A DNA stretch of 16,107 nt from Peptostreptococcaceae bacterium (GCA_017425305.1 JAFOOW010000087.1:1-16107); one strand, 5' to 3'; positions 7,444 to 15,988 are shown, counted from the first letter of the stretch. Made by a program: numbers and translations. The notes: a model not told the origin generated them from the letters alone.

Positions 7444-10440
7444 TTATTTTTTTAATTTAGAAACAAAATTCATTTCATTTTCTTCTTTTCTGCTTATAAC
7501 TTGTGCCTCATTATTAGGATTTTCATCATTTATTAATCCAAAATATTGACCTAATATTTCTCTTATAGGTAATAAAGCAAAGGCACTCGATTCACCTTGC
7601 GGTATTACTGTTACCACTGCTATTTCTGGATCATCAGCAGGCGCAAAGGCTACTGCCCATGCAAAAGACTTATAGCTATCTTTAAATCTATCAATATCTT
7701 CATCTGTAATATTATCATTTAATTCTTTTATAGCCAATCTTAAATAAACAGCTTTTTTTGCATCACTTTTATCTGGAACATATTCTTGTTTTTTATTAGT
7801 TTCAGTTTCTTCTTCTTTTTTACCAAAACTAAATAATTTTTTAGATTCTTTTTCTTCTTGCTTCAATTCTTCTTCTTGCTGCTTATAGAAATCTTCTGCT
7901 GCTTCTTTATCAGCTTCATCCTTAAGTTTATTACCTAAAGCTATAGCTTCATTAGGATCTACACCATACGAAGATAAGTGAGATTTTAAATATTCATACT
8001 CATTTTTAGTAGGTATCTTACCACTTCTTTCTGCTGTACCAGTTTTGGCTGCTACATCAATTGGGAAGTTTCCAAACACCCCTTTAGCCGTACCTTGTCT
8101 CGCAACAAGTTTCATACCCTCAGTTATGTCTTTTAAGTTAGAAGCATCATTAAATGGTATTTTTTCTATCTTATTTTTATCTACTTCTATATCTGAGTAA
8201 TCACTTGATATAACTTTATCTACAGTTGAAACCTCAACTAAGTTACCTCCATTTGCAATAGCAGCTACATATCTTACTATTTGTGCTGGAGTATATGCAT
8301 TTTCACCTTGTCCTATTGCTAAGTTGAATGTATCTGCATCTGTCCAGTTACCAAAATTGAAATAACTAAATTTAGCTAGGTCACATATATTTACAATTTC
8401 ATCTTCCTTGACATTTAGTTTAGCTAATCTTTCCATTATCTCATTTCTAGAAGGATTTTCTCTTGTCCAACTAACTATTTCATCAATTCTTTTATTATAC
8501 TCTACTTCATCCTTATCCTTAGTTATATCTGTAAAGTCATTTTTCATTTCTCTTTGAAGTCTATATTTTAAAGATCTTTGTGTATTCTTTAATTTATCAC
8601 TTTCATTCGGAACTTTACCTGGGCTTTCACCTATTTCAGATTTTAAACCAGCAGGTTCATCTAACCCAAACATTTTTGCATACTTTAATACATCACTAGC
8701 TCCTATTTTTACAGATGGATCTGCTCCACCAACTCTATTTTTACCAGTTGATATAGTGTAGAAATACACGTTACATGATTCTTGTAATGCTTTGTATAAA
8801 TTAGTATACCCATGTCCTCGTTTAGACTTATGCCATGTATAATCGGCAAAAGGTCTTCCTTTAGGAGTAAATCTTACTACACCAGGGTCATTTATTGTAT
8901 AGTTCGGACTTAATCCATTATCTATAGCAGCCATACCTGTAATCATCTTATATGTTGAACCTGGTTGGAATGCTCCTCTTGTAACAAGGTTACTTAAACT
9001 ATTTGCTGCTAAGTGGTCATTTGGATTTTCTGGTGTTAGTTTTTTGTAGTCTTCACTAGAAATACCTGTAGCAAATAAATTTGGATCATAATCTGGATAA
9101 CTTGCCATAGCTAAAACATCACCTGTTTTTACATCTATAGCTATAGTTGCACCAGATTGTGCTTTTGCTGCTCTTTTAGAACCTACTGTGTAATCACCAA
9201 ATTTACTTTTAAATATTCCTCCAGTGTTTGCAGCCTTAACCATATTAGCTAAAGAATTTTGAGCTACCTCTTGTAAGTCTTTATCTATGCTTAAATATAC
9301 ATCATCACCTGATTCAGGTTCTACAGATACTAATTCTTTAGTTATTCTACCAACTGAGTCAACTTGAACTTTTTTATATCCATCTTTACCTTTTAATTTC
9401 TCATCATAGAACCCTTCAATACCTGTTTGTCCTATAATATCATTTTTAGTATATGATGTTATTCCATTTTCTTGTTTTTCAGCTAGTTGAGTTTCAGTTA
9501 TTCTACCCATTGTTCCTAGAGTATGAGCTGCTAAATTACCTTCTGGATAATATCTAATAGGTTGTACAGCTACTGATATTCCTGGTAACTCTAAAGCTCT
9601 TTCTTCTATTTGCGATATTGTAGTCGGATTTACATCTTGAGCTATTGTAACAGGTTTGTATTGAACATATCCTTGAGATTTAAGCATATCTCTAACTAAC
9701 ATTATCTTTCTAGCATCTAAATTAGATAAATTACTATCTATTTCGTAATACTTTCTTATATGTTGAAAAGCATCTTTTGCATTAATGTTAGCTTTTTCTA
9801 TCTTATATGATTTAATCCAATCCTCTTTATTTCTTTGCTCTGTAAATTTCCAGTCACTAACTAATATAGGAGGGTATATACCAACTGAATTTAATTTTTT
9901 CTGAATTTCAGAAGGCTTTAAGTCACGTACACTTTCATCTATGTCTCCATTAGCTATTGCTTTATCTACAATATAGTAGAAACTTTGTTTAGCATTTAAC
10001 TCTAAAGGTATTTCATTATCTTTTTTATAATCTCTTATTTTTTTATCAAATGTATAGAAGTACTTCCCATTATTTTCTATGTATATAGGAAATTCATCTG
10101 TATACTCTTCTTTATTCTTCTCTAACAAGTTTATTAAATCTAAAGATATTTCATTTGCTCTAGATTTTTTATTTTCATCTAACTTACTTATTCCATCCTT
10201 AGATACCTGTATTGTAAAAGAGTTCCTATTTCCAGCAAGTACTCTTCCATATTTATCTTTAATTTCACCTCTCGGTGCTTTTATAGGTATCTCCTTATAT
10301 GTTTTGTTTTGTGCTAGTTCATTATAATGTTCATGTTTAAAAACTGTCATATATATAATTTTTATAAAAATTATAGCAAACACAACTAAAATTATGAACT
10401 TAATTATATCTAGTCTGTCAAACCTTTTATTTTCTTCCAT
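7444..10440 (-). CDS. mrdA: Class B penicillin-binding protein 2, elongasome transpeptidase
   Basis: This 998-residue protein cross-links peptidoglycan and partners RodA. An N-terminal cytoplasmic stretch and one membrane segment (about 11-31) precede the pedestal (APRGEIKDKYGRVLAGNR near 54) and the transpeptidase domain. Active-site motifs are S495-T-Y-K498, S555-C-N557 and K799-T-G801. It is far longer than E. coli PBP2 (about 630). Extra sequence lies between SCN and IGQG (709-712), and a Lys/Glu-rich stretch lies between KTG and the next strand (AWAVAFAP, W928). D518, D533, H543 and C556 sit in the region where PBP2 of other bacteria binds zinc. The ATG follows GGTGAT by three bases, overlapping the mreD stop region 10 bases upstream. 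Spacing and motifs favour PBP2 over the sporulation paralogue SpoVD. Confidence 0.93.
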   Translation of the reverse strand: MEENKRFDRLDIIKFIILVVFAIIFIKIIYMTVFKHEHYNELAQNKTYKEIPIKAPRGEIKDKYGRVLAGNRNSFTIQVSKDGISKLDENKKSRANEISLDLINLLEKNKEEYTDEFPIYIENNGKYFYTFDKKIRDYKKDNEIPLELNAKQSFYYIVDKAIANGDIDESVRDLKPSEIQKKLNSVGIYPPILVSDWKFTEQRNKEDWIKSYKIEKANINAKDAFQHIRKYYEIDSNLSNLDARKIMLVRDMLKSQGYVQYKPVTIAQDVNPTTISQIEERALELPGISVAVQPIRYYPEGNLAAHTLGTMGRITETQLAEKQENGITSYTKNDIIGQTGIEGFYDEKLKGKDGYKKVQVDSVGRITKELVSVEPESGDDVYLSIDKDLQEVAQNSLANMVKAANTGGIFKSKFGDYTVGSKRAAKAQSGATIAIDVKTGDVLAMASYPDYDPNLFATGISSEDYKKLTPENPNDHLAANSLSNLVTRGAFQPGSTYKMITGMAAIDNGLSPNYTINDPGVVRFTPKGRPFADYTWHKSKRGHGYTNLYKALQESCNVYFYTISTGKNRVGGADPSVKIGASDVLKYAKMFGLDEPAGLKSEIGESPGKVPNESDKLKNTQRSLKYRLQREMKNDFTDITKDKDEVEYNKRIDEIVSWTRENPSRNEIMERLAKLNVKEDEIVNICDLAKFSYFNFGNWTDADTFNLAIGQGENAYTPAQIVRYVAAIANGGNLVEVSTVDKVISSDYSDIEVDKNKIEKIPFNDASNLKDITEGMKLVARQGTAKGVFGNFPIDVAAKTGTAERSGKIPTKNEYEYLKSHLSSYGVDPNEAIALGNKLKDEADKEAAEDFYKQQEEELKQEEKESKKLFSFGKKEEETETNKKQEYVPDKSDAKKAVYLRLAIKELNDNITDEDIDRFKDSYKSFAWAVAFAPADDPEIAVVTVIPQGESSAFALLPIREILGQYFGLINDENPNNEAQVISRKEENEMNFVSKLKK

Positions 10441-10450
10441 ATAATCACCA

Positions 10451-10939
10451 CTAATCTCTTTTTAGTTTTAGTATAGAATTTTTAAACAGTAAATAAAAAA
10501 TTAAGCTTCCTAAACTATTTACAAGTGGAATAATAACTATACCTTTTATAACTATACTCATCATATCATAGGTTTGATATACTTGACCTAAAAGAGTTAT
10601 ATTTATTATAGAATCAACTAAACTAGTTATAAAAACAAGTGCAAATATCGTTATATAACTATTTTTATATATCTTATCTTTTAGGTGACTAATTGAATAT
10701 GATATTGTAGCAAGTATTAGAGCATTTACTCCAAATATACTACCTATAGAAATATCTTTTACAAAACCTATTAATGCGCCTAAAATCCCTACTTCCATTT
10801 CATCTAAATACAATGATATTATTGTCATATATATAAGAAGAAAATTTATACTAGAACCAGCTATTTGAAAATAATTTGTAATACTGCCTTCTACTACAAT
10901 TATTAATATACCTATAAGAAAAATTAATATATTTCTCAT
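10451..10939 (-). CDS. mreD: Rod shape-determining membrane protein MreD
   Basis: This 162-residue integral membrane protein has about five to six hydrophobic segments, starting MRNILIFLIGILIIVVEGSI. It includes FLLIYMTIISLYLDEMEVGILGALIGFVKDI, the family's characteristic second and third membrane region, and a positively charged C-terminus KLKRD. MreD links MreC and the wall synthases within the elongasome. It starts after AAAGGAGA, 14 bases downstream of mreC, and its TAG stop merges into the ribosome site of PBP2, so translation of the two is probably coupled. The family is poorly conserved in sequence; length, topology and position carry the identification. Confidence 0.9.
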   Translation of the reverse strand: MRNILIFLIGILIIVVEGSITNYFQIAGSSINFLLIYMTIISLYLDEMEVGILGALIGFVKDISIGSIFGVNALILATISYSISHLKDKIYKNSYITIFALVFITSLVDSIINITLLGQVYQTYDMMSIVIKGIVIIPLVNSLGSLIFYLLFKNSILKLKRD

Positions 10940-10953
10940 TTGTATTTTCTCCT

Positions 10954-11835
10954 TTATTTTATATTCCTTGGTTGTATGACTACAACATCATCAATATTTT
11001 TAAAATCAGCATAAGGTTTTACAACTACATACTTTAGTCCTTTGTTTTTATCATCAATAACCTTTTCTATTTCTCCTATAGGTATTGACTCAGGATATAG
11101 TCCCAGTCCAGATGTTAGTAAAACATCACCTGGAATAACATCATATGATGAGTCAAACATATAACCTTCCAATAATCCTTTAGATTTATAGTTTTGATTT
11201 TCTTGAGCATTTTGAGTTATTACACCTTTATAGTCAGGGTTCTTTAATAGTTTAAAACTAACAGATGATTTAGTGTCTAATAAAGATATTGCTTTACTAT
11301 AATTTTCAGATACTTCATAAACTATACCTACTAAGCCTTTACCATTCACTACTATACTATCTTTTTGTACTCCTTGCTTTTTACCAGCTCCTATAACAAA
11401 AGACGTATACCAATTATCATCATTTTTTCCAACTACACTTGCGCTAACCATATTAGCTTTGTACTTTTCATCAATAAAGTTCAATGATCGTTTTAAATCC
11501 TGTAAAGATTGTGTGGATTCTATTTTATCTTTTAGCTCTATAATCTCTTTTTTAAGGTCTTCATTTTCAGATTCTAGTTCCTTAGCTTTTCTAGCATTCT
11601 CCCTATATTTAAAAATACTAGAAACACCATTTTTAACATATATAAAACCATCATTTAACCCTTTTTCAACTGTTGATGTTATATCCAAAACTACACCTTT
11701 ATCTATAAGTGCACCCTTTGAATATCTTCCTATAGATATTCCTACAATTCCAATTAAAGTGATAGCAACTCCCACAGTTGCTATCACTTTAAAATTGTAT
11801 TTTCTATTATTTTTTCTATTATTACCAAGTTTCAC
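10954..11835 (-). CDS. mreC: Rod shape-determining protein MreC, GTG start
   Basis: This 293-residue, single-pass protein has a basic cytoplasmic tail (LGNNRKNNRKYNF), a membrane segment at about 15-36, a coiled coil at about 72-110 (ENARKAKELESENEDLKKEI), and an extracytoplasmic double beta-barrel with NWYTSFVIGAGKKQGV and KGLVGIVYEVSENYSKA. It dimerises outside the membrane and activates PBP2/RodA. The start is GTG at 11833-11835, preceded by GGTGAT three bases upstream. No in-frame ATG would keep the basic tail. It lies 19 bases after mreB and 14 before mreD. Confidence 0.94.
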   Translation of the reverse strand: MKLGNNRKNNRKYNFKVIATVGVAITLIGIVGISIGRYSKGALIDKGVVLDITSTVEKGLNDGFIYVKNGVSSIFKYRENARKAKELESENEDLKKEIIELKDKIESTQSLQDLKRSLNFIDEKYKANMVSASVVGKNDDNWYTSFVIGAGKKQGVQKDSIVVNGKGLVGIVYEVSENYSKAISLLDTKSSVSFKLLKNPDYKGVITQNAQENQNYKSKGLLEGYMFDSSYDVIPGDVLLTSGLGLYPESIPIGEIEKVIDDKNKGLKYVVVKPYADFKNIDDVVVIQPRNIK

Positions 11836-11838
11836 CCT

Positions 11839-11844
11839 ATCACC
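11839..11844 (-). promoter_or_regulatory. Ribosome-binding site that fixes the mreC GTG start
   Basis: GGTGAT lies three bases before the GTG at 11835. The same GGTGAT plus three-base spacing precedes the ATG of PBP2 and of rodA, and GGTGAA plus three precedes maf, which supports GTG as the true mreC start. Confidence 0.7.
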
Positions 11845-11854
11845 AACTTTTATA

Positions 11855-12925
11855 TTATCTTCTAGCGTTCATCATTAAAACTTTTTCAAATATTTCTTGG
11901 TCTTCTACAGATTTACCAGTACCTAATGCGACACAGTCTAAAGGATTTTCAGCTATATGAACAGGCATTCCTGTTTCTTGCTTAACTAATTTATCAAGTC
12001 CTCTTAATAATGCTCCCCCTCCAGTTAACATTATTCCATTTTCCATTATATCTGCTGATAATTCTGGTGGTGTCTTTTCTAATGTAGATTTTATAGCATC
12101 TACTATAGATGTTATAGGTTCTTTTAAAGCTTCTCTAACTTGAGATGATGATATGCTTTCAGTTTTTGGAAGTCCTGATATTAAATCTCTACCTCTTATT
12201 TGCATAGTTTCTTCTTGATCATCTTTAAATGTTGAACCTATTTGAATTTTAACATCTTCTGCAGTTCTTTCACCTATCATTAAGTTGTATTCTTTCTTAA
12301 CGTAGTTTACTATAGACTCATCAAATTCGTCTCCACCTATTCTTATAGATTTAGCAGTAACTATACCACCTAAAGATATTACAGCTATTTCTGTAGTACC
12401 TCCACCTATATCTACTACCATATTACCTTCTGGCTCTTCAACTTTTAATCCCGCTCCTATAGCTGCAGCCATTGGTTCTTCTATAAGATATGCATCTCTT
12501 GCTCCTGCTTGTCTAGCAGCTTCTTCTATAGCTCTTTTTTCAACTTCAGTAACACCAAAAGGTACACATATAGCTATTCTTGGGCTAACTACACCTTTTT
12601 TAGATGCCGCTTTTTGTATAAAGTAACTTAACAGTGATTGAGTAACATCAAAATCAGCTATAACTCCGTCTTTCATAGGTCTTATAGCTACTATGTTTCC
12701 AGGTGTTCTACCTATCATTTTCTTAGCTTCTTCACCAACAGCTAAAACCGACTTGCTGTCATCTCTTATAGCAACAACTGATGGTTCTCTAACAACTATT
12801 CCTTGTCCTTTTATATAAACTAAAGTATTTGCTGTTCCTAAGTCTATACCCATGTCTTTTGACATTTTGTTAAATCCGAACATAGACATGAATCCTTTTT
12901 TTTCTTTTTTTTCTTTTTTAGCCAT
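11855..12925 (-). CDS. mreB: Actin-like cytoskeletal protein MreB
   Basis: This 356-residue actin homologue forms membrane-associated filaments that orient the wall-synthesis machinery. Phosphate-1 motif [10 protein letters not shown] is at 25-34 (D28, G30, T31, N33). The family signatures [28 protein letters not shown] (phosphate 2) and [15 protein letters not shown] (adenosine motif) are intact. Relative to B. subtilis MreB it has about 15-20 extra N-terminal residues beginning [12 protein letters not shown], coded by runs of A6, A8 and A8. The upstream AAAGGAG supports this start; a shorter start at M13 or M21 would give a conventional length but lacks a comparable ribosome site. It follows radC by 27 bases and heads the mreBCD genes. 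Confidence 0.96.
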   Translation of the reverse strand: MAKKEKKEKKGFMSMFGFNKMSKDMGIDLGTANTLVYIKGQGIVVREPSVVAIRDDSKSVLAVGEEAKKMIGRTPGNIVAIRPMKDGVIADFDVTQSLLSYFIQKAASKKGVVSPRIAICVPFGVTEVEKRAIEEAARQAGARDAYLIEEPMAAAIGAGLKVEEPEGNMVVDIGGGTTEIAVISLGGIVTAKSIRIGGDEFDESIVNYVKKEYNLMIGERTAEDVKIQIGSTFKDDQEETMQIRGRDLISGLPKTESISSSQVREALKEPITSIVDAIKSTLEKTPPELSADIMENGIMLTGGGALLRGLDKLVKQETGMPVHIAENPLDCVALGTGKSVEDQEIFEKVLMMNARR

Positions 12926-12952
12926 AACTTCTAGCTCCTTTCAATGTATACC

Positions 12953-13648
12953 TTAAATTATCATATTTTCTTTAAAACTGTAATATAATCCATCACCTAT
13001 TATTATATGGTCTATAACCTCAATACCTATTAGTTCTCCACACTTTACAAGTCTTGAAGTTATATTTTTATCCTCTTTAGATGGCTCTATACTTCCTGAT
13101 GGATGGTTATGCATAAGAATTATTTTACTGCTATTTCTTTTTATAGCTTCTATAAAAACTTCTCTTGGATGAACTACAGACATGTTAACCGTTCCCATAG
13201 ATATATCTACATCACATATTATTTCATTTTTTGTATTTAATAAAATAATTTTAAATATTTCTTTATTTAAGTATCTGAGACTATCCATATAGTATTTATA
13301 TATGTCCCATGGATTAGTAACTTTGTATTTATTAGGTTTAGCACTTGCTATTCTAATACCAAGTTCTAATGTAGCTTTTATTTGAGCTGCTTTAGATAAT
13401 CCGATTCCATCTATTTCACATAATTCTTGTATAGTTATATCTATTAACCATCTTATTCCCTGGCTATCTTTATTTATAATGTAATTAGCTAGTTCTAATA
13501 CACTTTGTTTTTTAGTTCCAGTTCTTAAAATTATTGCTAATAATTCAGCATTAGATAGGCTTTTTTCTCCTTTTGTAAGCATTTTCTCTCGAGGTCGTTC
13601 TTCTAATGCCATCTCCTTTAATCCTATAGATAAACTTGATGACTCCAT
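12953..13648 (-). CDS. radC: RadC family JAB/MPN-domain protein
   Basis: This 231-residue protein has a helix-hairpin-helix segment (EIDGIGLSKAAQI, about 79-91) and a C-terminal JAMM metalloprotease-like domain with E167, H180, H182, S185 and D193 in HNHPSGSIEPSKED. Despite the name, a role in DNA repair is not supported in most bacteria; the true substrate is unknown, although the metal ligands here are complete. Genes of this family sit between maf and mreB in many Firmicutes, as here. The ATG at 13648 is 13 bases from the AGGAGG, unusually far. An in-frame TAA precludes an upstream ATG, and the family's ERPREKL-type N-terminus fits this start. Confidence 0.93.
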   Translation of the reverse strand: MESSSLSIGLKEMALEERPREKMLTKGEKSLSNAELLAIILRTGTKKQSVLELANYIINKDSQGIRWLIDITIQELCEIDGIGLSKAAQIKATLELGIRIASAKPNKYKVTNPWDIYKYYMDSLRYLNKEIFKIILLNTKNEIICDVDISMGTVNMSVVHPREVFIEAIKRNSSKIILMHNHPSGSIEPSKEDKNITSRLVKCGELIGIEVIDHIIIGDGLYYSFKENMII

Positions 13649-13665
13649 AATAAGTTAATAACCTC

Positions 13666-14250
13666 CTAAACACCACAGAAAAGATTTAAATTAAAATTAT
13701 TCTTTAAAATATCCCCTAGTTTAGAAATTGGAAGTCCTACTATATTAAAGTAATCTCCTCTTATTTCTTCTACTAATAGAGCTCCGTAACCTTGTATACC
13801 ATAAGCTCCTGCTTTGTCTTTATATTCATTCGTACTTATATAATCTTTTATATCTTGTTCAGTTAAATTTTTAAACTTAACATTACTTACAACATAATCT
13901 ATTATCTTTTTATTGTTATCTAGGTTTATTATACTTATTCCAGTTATAACCTGATGCTCCCTATTAGATAAACTAGATAACATTTTAAATGCTTCTTCTT
14001 TATTACTAGGCTTACCTAATATTTTGTTATCTAATACAACTATTGTATCTGCTCCTATAACTAGGTCTTTACTATACTTTGAAGCAATGTCCATACATTT
14101 TTCAAAAGCTAGTCTTAAGACTAATTGTATAGGCTCTTCATTTTCTAATATTTTTTCATCTATATCGCTAGTTATTACCTTAAAATCTAAGCTTGTATTG
14201 CCTAATATTTCTTTTCTTCTAGGCGACCCTGATGCTAAAATTATATCCAT
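13666..14250 (-). CDS. maf: Maf family nucleoside triphosphate pyrophosphatase (likely dTTP/UTP)
   Basis: This 194-residue enzyme hydrolyses canonical or modified nucleoside triphosphates to monophosphates plus pyrophosphate, a house-cleaning role linked to arrest of division in Bacillus. The LASGSPRRKEIL motif (5-16), VIGADTIVVLDNKILGKP with the catalytic D68, REHQVITG (97-104) and the AGAYGIQGYG region are diagnostic. The motifs fit the YhdE-type dTTP/UTP class, though substrate preference is inferred. It is the first gene of the maf-radC-mreBCD-PBP2-minCDE operon. AGAGGTGAA precedes the ATG at three bases, and radC follows 17 bases later. Confidence 0.94.
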   Translation of the reverse strand: MDIILASGSPRRKEILGNTSLDFKVITSDIDEKILENEEPIQLVLRLAFEKCMDIASKYSKDLVIGADTIVVLDNKILGKPSNKEEAFKMLSSLSNREHQVITGISIINLDNNKKIIDYVVSNVKFKNLTEQDIKDYISTNEYKDKAGAYGIQGYGALLVEEIRGDYFNIVGLPISKLGDILKNNFNLNLFCGV

Positions 14251-14278
14251 TAATTCACCTCTTTTTTAATACCTAATT

Positions 14279-14307
14279 AGTTTATCATTATATTGTAAAA
14301 AATTCAA
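14279..14307 (-). promoter_or_regulatory. Candidate promoter of the maf-to-minE operon
   Basis: On the minus strand TTGAAT (14302-14307) and TAAACT (14279-14284) are 17 bases apart. Each matches four of six consensus positions. The start would be near 14272, about 22 nt before the maf ATG. A TATAAT-like stretch (AATATAATG) in the spacer lacks a well-spaced -35, so the exact start is uncertain. Confidence 0.4.
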
Positions 14308-14365
14308 TGTTATTGTCGAACGTTTTTAGTTACACTGTTGTTATTATTTAACTTAATTTTTATTT

Positions 14366-14403
14366 TTAAACAAAACAAAAGATATGGAAAATTCCATATC
14401 TTT
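14366..14403 (-). terminator. Rho-independent terminator after rnfB
   Basis: A perfect 12-bp inverted repeat, AAAGATATGGAA and TTCCATATCTTT (14378-14403, two-base gap), is followed on the minus strand by TGTTTTGTTT. It begins about 13 bases past the rnfB stop and should end the rnf transcript before maf. The stem is AT-rich but long. An extra ATATGGA copy just upstream could offer an alternative pairing arm. Confidence 0.78.
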
Positions 14404-14415
14404 ATCATATCCATA

Positions 14416-15387
14416 TTATAAGATTTTAATAGCTTTTTTAGGGCATTTTTGAACACATAGTTGACATCCAACACATTTATCTTTGTTAATTATATGCTTT
14501 TGTTTTAGCTCTCCTTCTATAGCATCAAACTTACATTGTTTTTTACATATTGTGCATCCAATGCACTTATCTACTTCTATTTCCACTTTAACCCTATTAT
14601 CCAAGTCCCCAGATATAATTTTTGTAGGACATTTTTCAACACATAACATACATTGAACACACTTCTCATAGTTAATTCTAGGTAGCTTACCATCCATCTC
14701 TATAGCTTCAAATGGACATGTTTTTGCACAAATTCCACATCCAATACACCCTACCTTACAACTATCTTTAACAGCTTTACCAAAATCTTTACTATTACAT
14801 TCAATCACTACTTCATTTTTTAATGGCTTCTTTGTTATAACATTCTTAGGACATACATCTATACATTTTCCACACATAACACATTTTTCTTCATCAACTA
14901 TAGCAATTCCATTTACTATTTTAATAGCATCGAATTTACATGCATTAACACAAGTTCCTAATCCTAAGCAACCATATCTACATGATTTAGCTCCAGAATT
15001 TAAAGCACTAGCTGCCTTACAGTCTGTGATTCCTTCATATATATACTTATCTTTTGCAACCGTACAATTACCTTTGCATATTACCTTTGCTATAAATTTT
15101 TCTCCTATTTCAGCTGAAACTCCCATTATTTCACCTATTTTACTTGTACAACTAGCACCCCCTATAGGACAAGAGTTAATCGGTGCTTTACCTTCAACTA
15201 TCGCATTAGCTAAACCTGAACATCCTGGAAATCCACATCCTCCACAGTTAGCTCCAGGTAATACTCCTAATATATTTTCCACTCTTTCATCAACTTCTAC
15301 TGCAAACTTTTTTGAAGCATATGCAAGTATTGCTCCAAATAAAAGTCCCATTAGTCCTAAAACTAACACTGAACTAAATATAGACAT
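14416..15387 (-). CDS. rnfB: Rnf complex polyferredoxin subunit RnfB
   Basis: This 323-residue, membrane-anchored electron-entry subunit of the ferredoxin:NAD+ oxidoreductase takes electrons from reduced ferredoxin. A membrane segment (about 5-24) is followed by the cluster motif GANCGGCGFPGC with C48, C51, C56 and C73. A conserved middle region has C104, C108, C123, C136, C140, C146 and C150. Five classic CxxCxxCxxxC modules follow, starting at C169, C214, C243, C275 and C305. It is much longer than the roughly 190-residue E. coli RsxB and resembles the long RnfB of acetogens and clostridia. AGGGGGTGA precedes the ATG, and rnfA ends 18 bases upstream. It is the last gene of the operon, ahead of a terminator. 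Confidence 0.95.
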   Translation of the reverse strand: MSIFSSVLVLGLMGLLFGAILAYASKKFAVEVDERVENILGVLPGANCGGCGFPGCSGLANAIVEGKAPINSCPIGGASCTSKIGEIMGVSAEIGEKFIAKVICKGNCTVAKDKYIYEGITDCKAASALNSGAKSCRYGCLGLGTCVNACKFDAIKIVNGIAIVDEEKCVMCGKCIDVCPKNVITKKPLKNEVVIECNSKDFGKAVKDSCKVGCIGCGICAKTCPFEAIEMDGKLPRINYEKCVQCMLCVEKCPTKIISGDLDNRVKVEIEVDKCIGCTICKKQCKFDAIEGELKQKHIINKDKCVGCQLCVQKCPKKAIKIL

Positions 15388-15405
15388 TTATCTCACCCCC
15401 TTAAC

Positions 15406-15981
15406 CTATAATTTTATAAGTCCTGAAAATCCTAAAAATGCTATAGACATTAAACCAGCTGATATTAATGTTATAGGAAAACCTTTAAAGCTTTCTGGTA
15501 TATCTGCTAATTCTAATCTTTCTCTTATACCTGCAAATAAAATTATAGTTAATGTAAATCCAACTCCAGCTCCGAATCCATTAACCATAGTTTCAACTAA
15601 GTTATATCCTTCTTGGACATTTACTAATGCTATACCTAATACAGCACAGTTTGTAGTTATTAAGGGTAAGAATACTCCTAATGCTTGATATAAAGATGGG
15701 CTCATTTTTTGTATTACCATTTCAACAAACTGAACTATAGATGCTATAACCAATATAAATGCTATTGTTTGTAAAAACTGATTATTAGTTATTTCTAATA
15801 GTTTCTGTACAAAGTATGTTATAAATGATGCTAATGTTAAAACGAATGTAACTGCTATACCCATACCTACTGCTGTATCTACTTTTTTTGATACTCCTAA
15901 GAATGGACATATCCCCATAAATTGTGATGTTATAACATTGTTAACCAATACTACGCTTAAAAATAAAAGAACTAAGTTCAC
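15406..15981 (-). CDS. rnfA: Rnf complex membrane subunit RnfA, GTG start
   Basis: This 191-residue protein has six hydrophobic segments and is homologous to NqrE. It begins NLVLLFLSVVLVNNVITSQF and carries the conserved Cys25 (GICPFLG) and Cys112 (TTNCAVLG), which with RnfE counterparts hold an intramembrane 2Fe-2S cluster. It forms the ion-conducting core with RnfE and RnfD. The start is GTG at 15979-15981, seven bases from an AGGGGGG ribosome site that overlaps the rnfE stop, so translation is coupled. The order rnfE-rnfA-rnfB matches clostridial rnfCDGEAB operons. Confidence 0.95.
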   Translation of the reverse strand: MNLVLLFLSVVLVNNVITSQFMGICPFLGVSKKVDTAVGMGIAVTFVLTLASFITYFVQKLLEITNNQFLQTIAFILVIASIVQFVEMVIQKMSPSLYQALGVFLPLITTNCAVLGIALVNVQEGYNLVETMVNGFGAGVGFTLTIILFAGIRERLELADIPESFKGFPITLISAGLMSIAFLGFSGLIKL

Positions 15982-15988
15982 TGTATAT

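Noticed and set aside
7410..7450. AT-rich stretch with AAAAG...CTTTT after PBP2 as a terminator
   Set aside because: The stem is about five A/T-rich pairs and too weak; co-transcription into minC is more likely.
7720..8045. Frameshift or assembly error as the cause of the charged stretch in PBP2
   Set aside because: The frame stays open through the insertion and returns to the conserved AWAVAFAP strand, so it is a true in-frame insertion.
11459..11878. Open plus-strand frame of 139 codons opposite mreC
   Set aside because: Serine/phenylalanine-rich antisense shadow spanning mreC and the mreB end.
14316..14330. CGAACGTTTTTAG resembling a LexA (SOS) box upstream of maf
   Set aside because: Only the first half CGAAC matches; the second half GTTYG is not at the required spacing.
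15026..15688. Open plus-strand frame of 220 codons opposite rnfB and rnfA
   Set aside because: It mirrors two well-supported genes, has a proline/asparagine-biased antisense composition, and resembles no known family.
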